This document shows positions 59,681-60,000 of a DNA stretch of 60,000 nt, piece after piece. A program made the position numbers and the translations under genes. The notes under the pieces were generated by a model. It worked only from the letters and a program-made list of their open reading frames with translations, made no database searches and was not told where the DNA came from. The stretch is from Diphasiastrum complanatum (Eukaryota > Streptophyta > Lycopodiopsida > Lycopodiales > Lycopodiaceae): contig CM055102.1 of assembly GCA_029204225.1 (NCBI GenBank), positions 9,251,456-9,311,455 of the forward strand, written 5' to 3'. Position 1 is the stretch's first letter. Every line of letters begins with the position of its first letter.

Positions 59681-60000
59681 CTAAAGTTTAAACAACTCAC
59701 TTTTCCGCGACTAGTCAATTCCTTTGCGTCACATGTCACACAAATTCACAAATTACAAATGGTTCATGAATTATCAAAGTTGAAACTAGTCAACTTTCAA
59801 CTTTCAAGACTTCAAGATTTGAAGTAGATAAGTTTCAACACTAAGCACTCAAGTTCAAGTTCAAGTAGTTCAAGCTCAAGCCTCAAATACAAAGTTAAGT
59901 AAACACCTGCATGTGTTCTTTGGCCTCCATCATATTATCTAGAAGGCATAGGTTTGATTGCACAAACACTAGTGTTTCTAATTGCTTTGTGGAGAGCCTA
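59681..60000. other. Right edge, no further exon recognised
   Basis: Contains repeated CAAGTTCAAGTTCAAG-like hexamers at 59850-59880. No coding frame supported. Confidence 0.4.

Overview
This window is nuclear DNA from a land plant with a large, repeat-rich genome. The grounds are a STOP1-type C2H2 zinc-finger gene, the first exon of a plant RZ-1/GRP-type RNA-binding protein, plant Ty1/copia and Ty3/gypsy elements primed by initiator tRNA-Met, a tRNA-derived SINE, telo-box and CT-rich promoter sequence, and long introns. A fern, or another large-genome seed-free vascular plant, fits the TE density and the long N-terminal part of the STOP1 homologue, but the sequence alone does not settle the lineage. 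Only about 4 kb looks like host gene sequence. The rest is mobile elements in several layers of insertion and decay.

Layout. 1-6.06 kb: a decayed gypsy element with gag zinc knuckles and protease, a deletion running from protease to the end of integrase, a TCGA-rich AT tract, an additional ORF downstream of pol, and a probable 3' LTR. 6.06-8.3 kb: no gene seen. 8.3-13.7 kb: the STOP1-like gene with a GC-rich promoter holding G-boxes, an ~85-bp tandem repeat, a long 5' leader with candidate introns, minimal uORFs touching the start codon, an uninterrupted 589-codon CDS and a 3' UTR. 13.8-19.5 kb: a copia integrase scrap, a dimeric tRNA-SINE and a decayed LINE reverse transcriptase. 19.8-41.3 kb: several copies, in both orientations, of a largely non-coding LTR element (called LX here; copies A, A', B, C, D). 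They are interleaved with a copia LTR plus leader (24.9-26.1 kb), a copia RT/RNase H half with LTR (31.3-33.8 kb) and gypsy fragments (34.2-35.1 kb). 41.5-48.5 kb: an ~18-bp GACTCGAATTTTT-type minisatellite split by a complete copia element (copia-2, 42094-48031) with a perfect AGAAA target-site duplication. 48.5-60 kb: promoter, 5' UTR and exon 1 of a glycine-rich/RZ-1-type RRM gene. Its first intron runs past the window end and contains a young copia element (copia-1, 51849-57874; LTRs differ at 6 of 272 positions). Near the right edge are two in-phase exons of an unrecognised acidic-tailed gene on the minus strand.

No prokaryote-style defence or biosynthetic system is present. The observations most worth checking are the start-stop uORF and the ATGA overlap at the STOP1 start codon, the extra ORF of the gypsy element, the inverted non-coding LX copies as possible hairpin/siRNA sources, a conserved leader block shared by two copia elements, and the minisatellite. 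Element boundaries and homologies were judged by eye. No alignment or database search was run.
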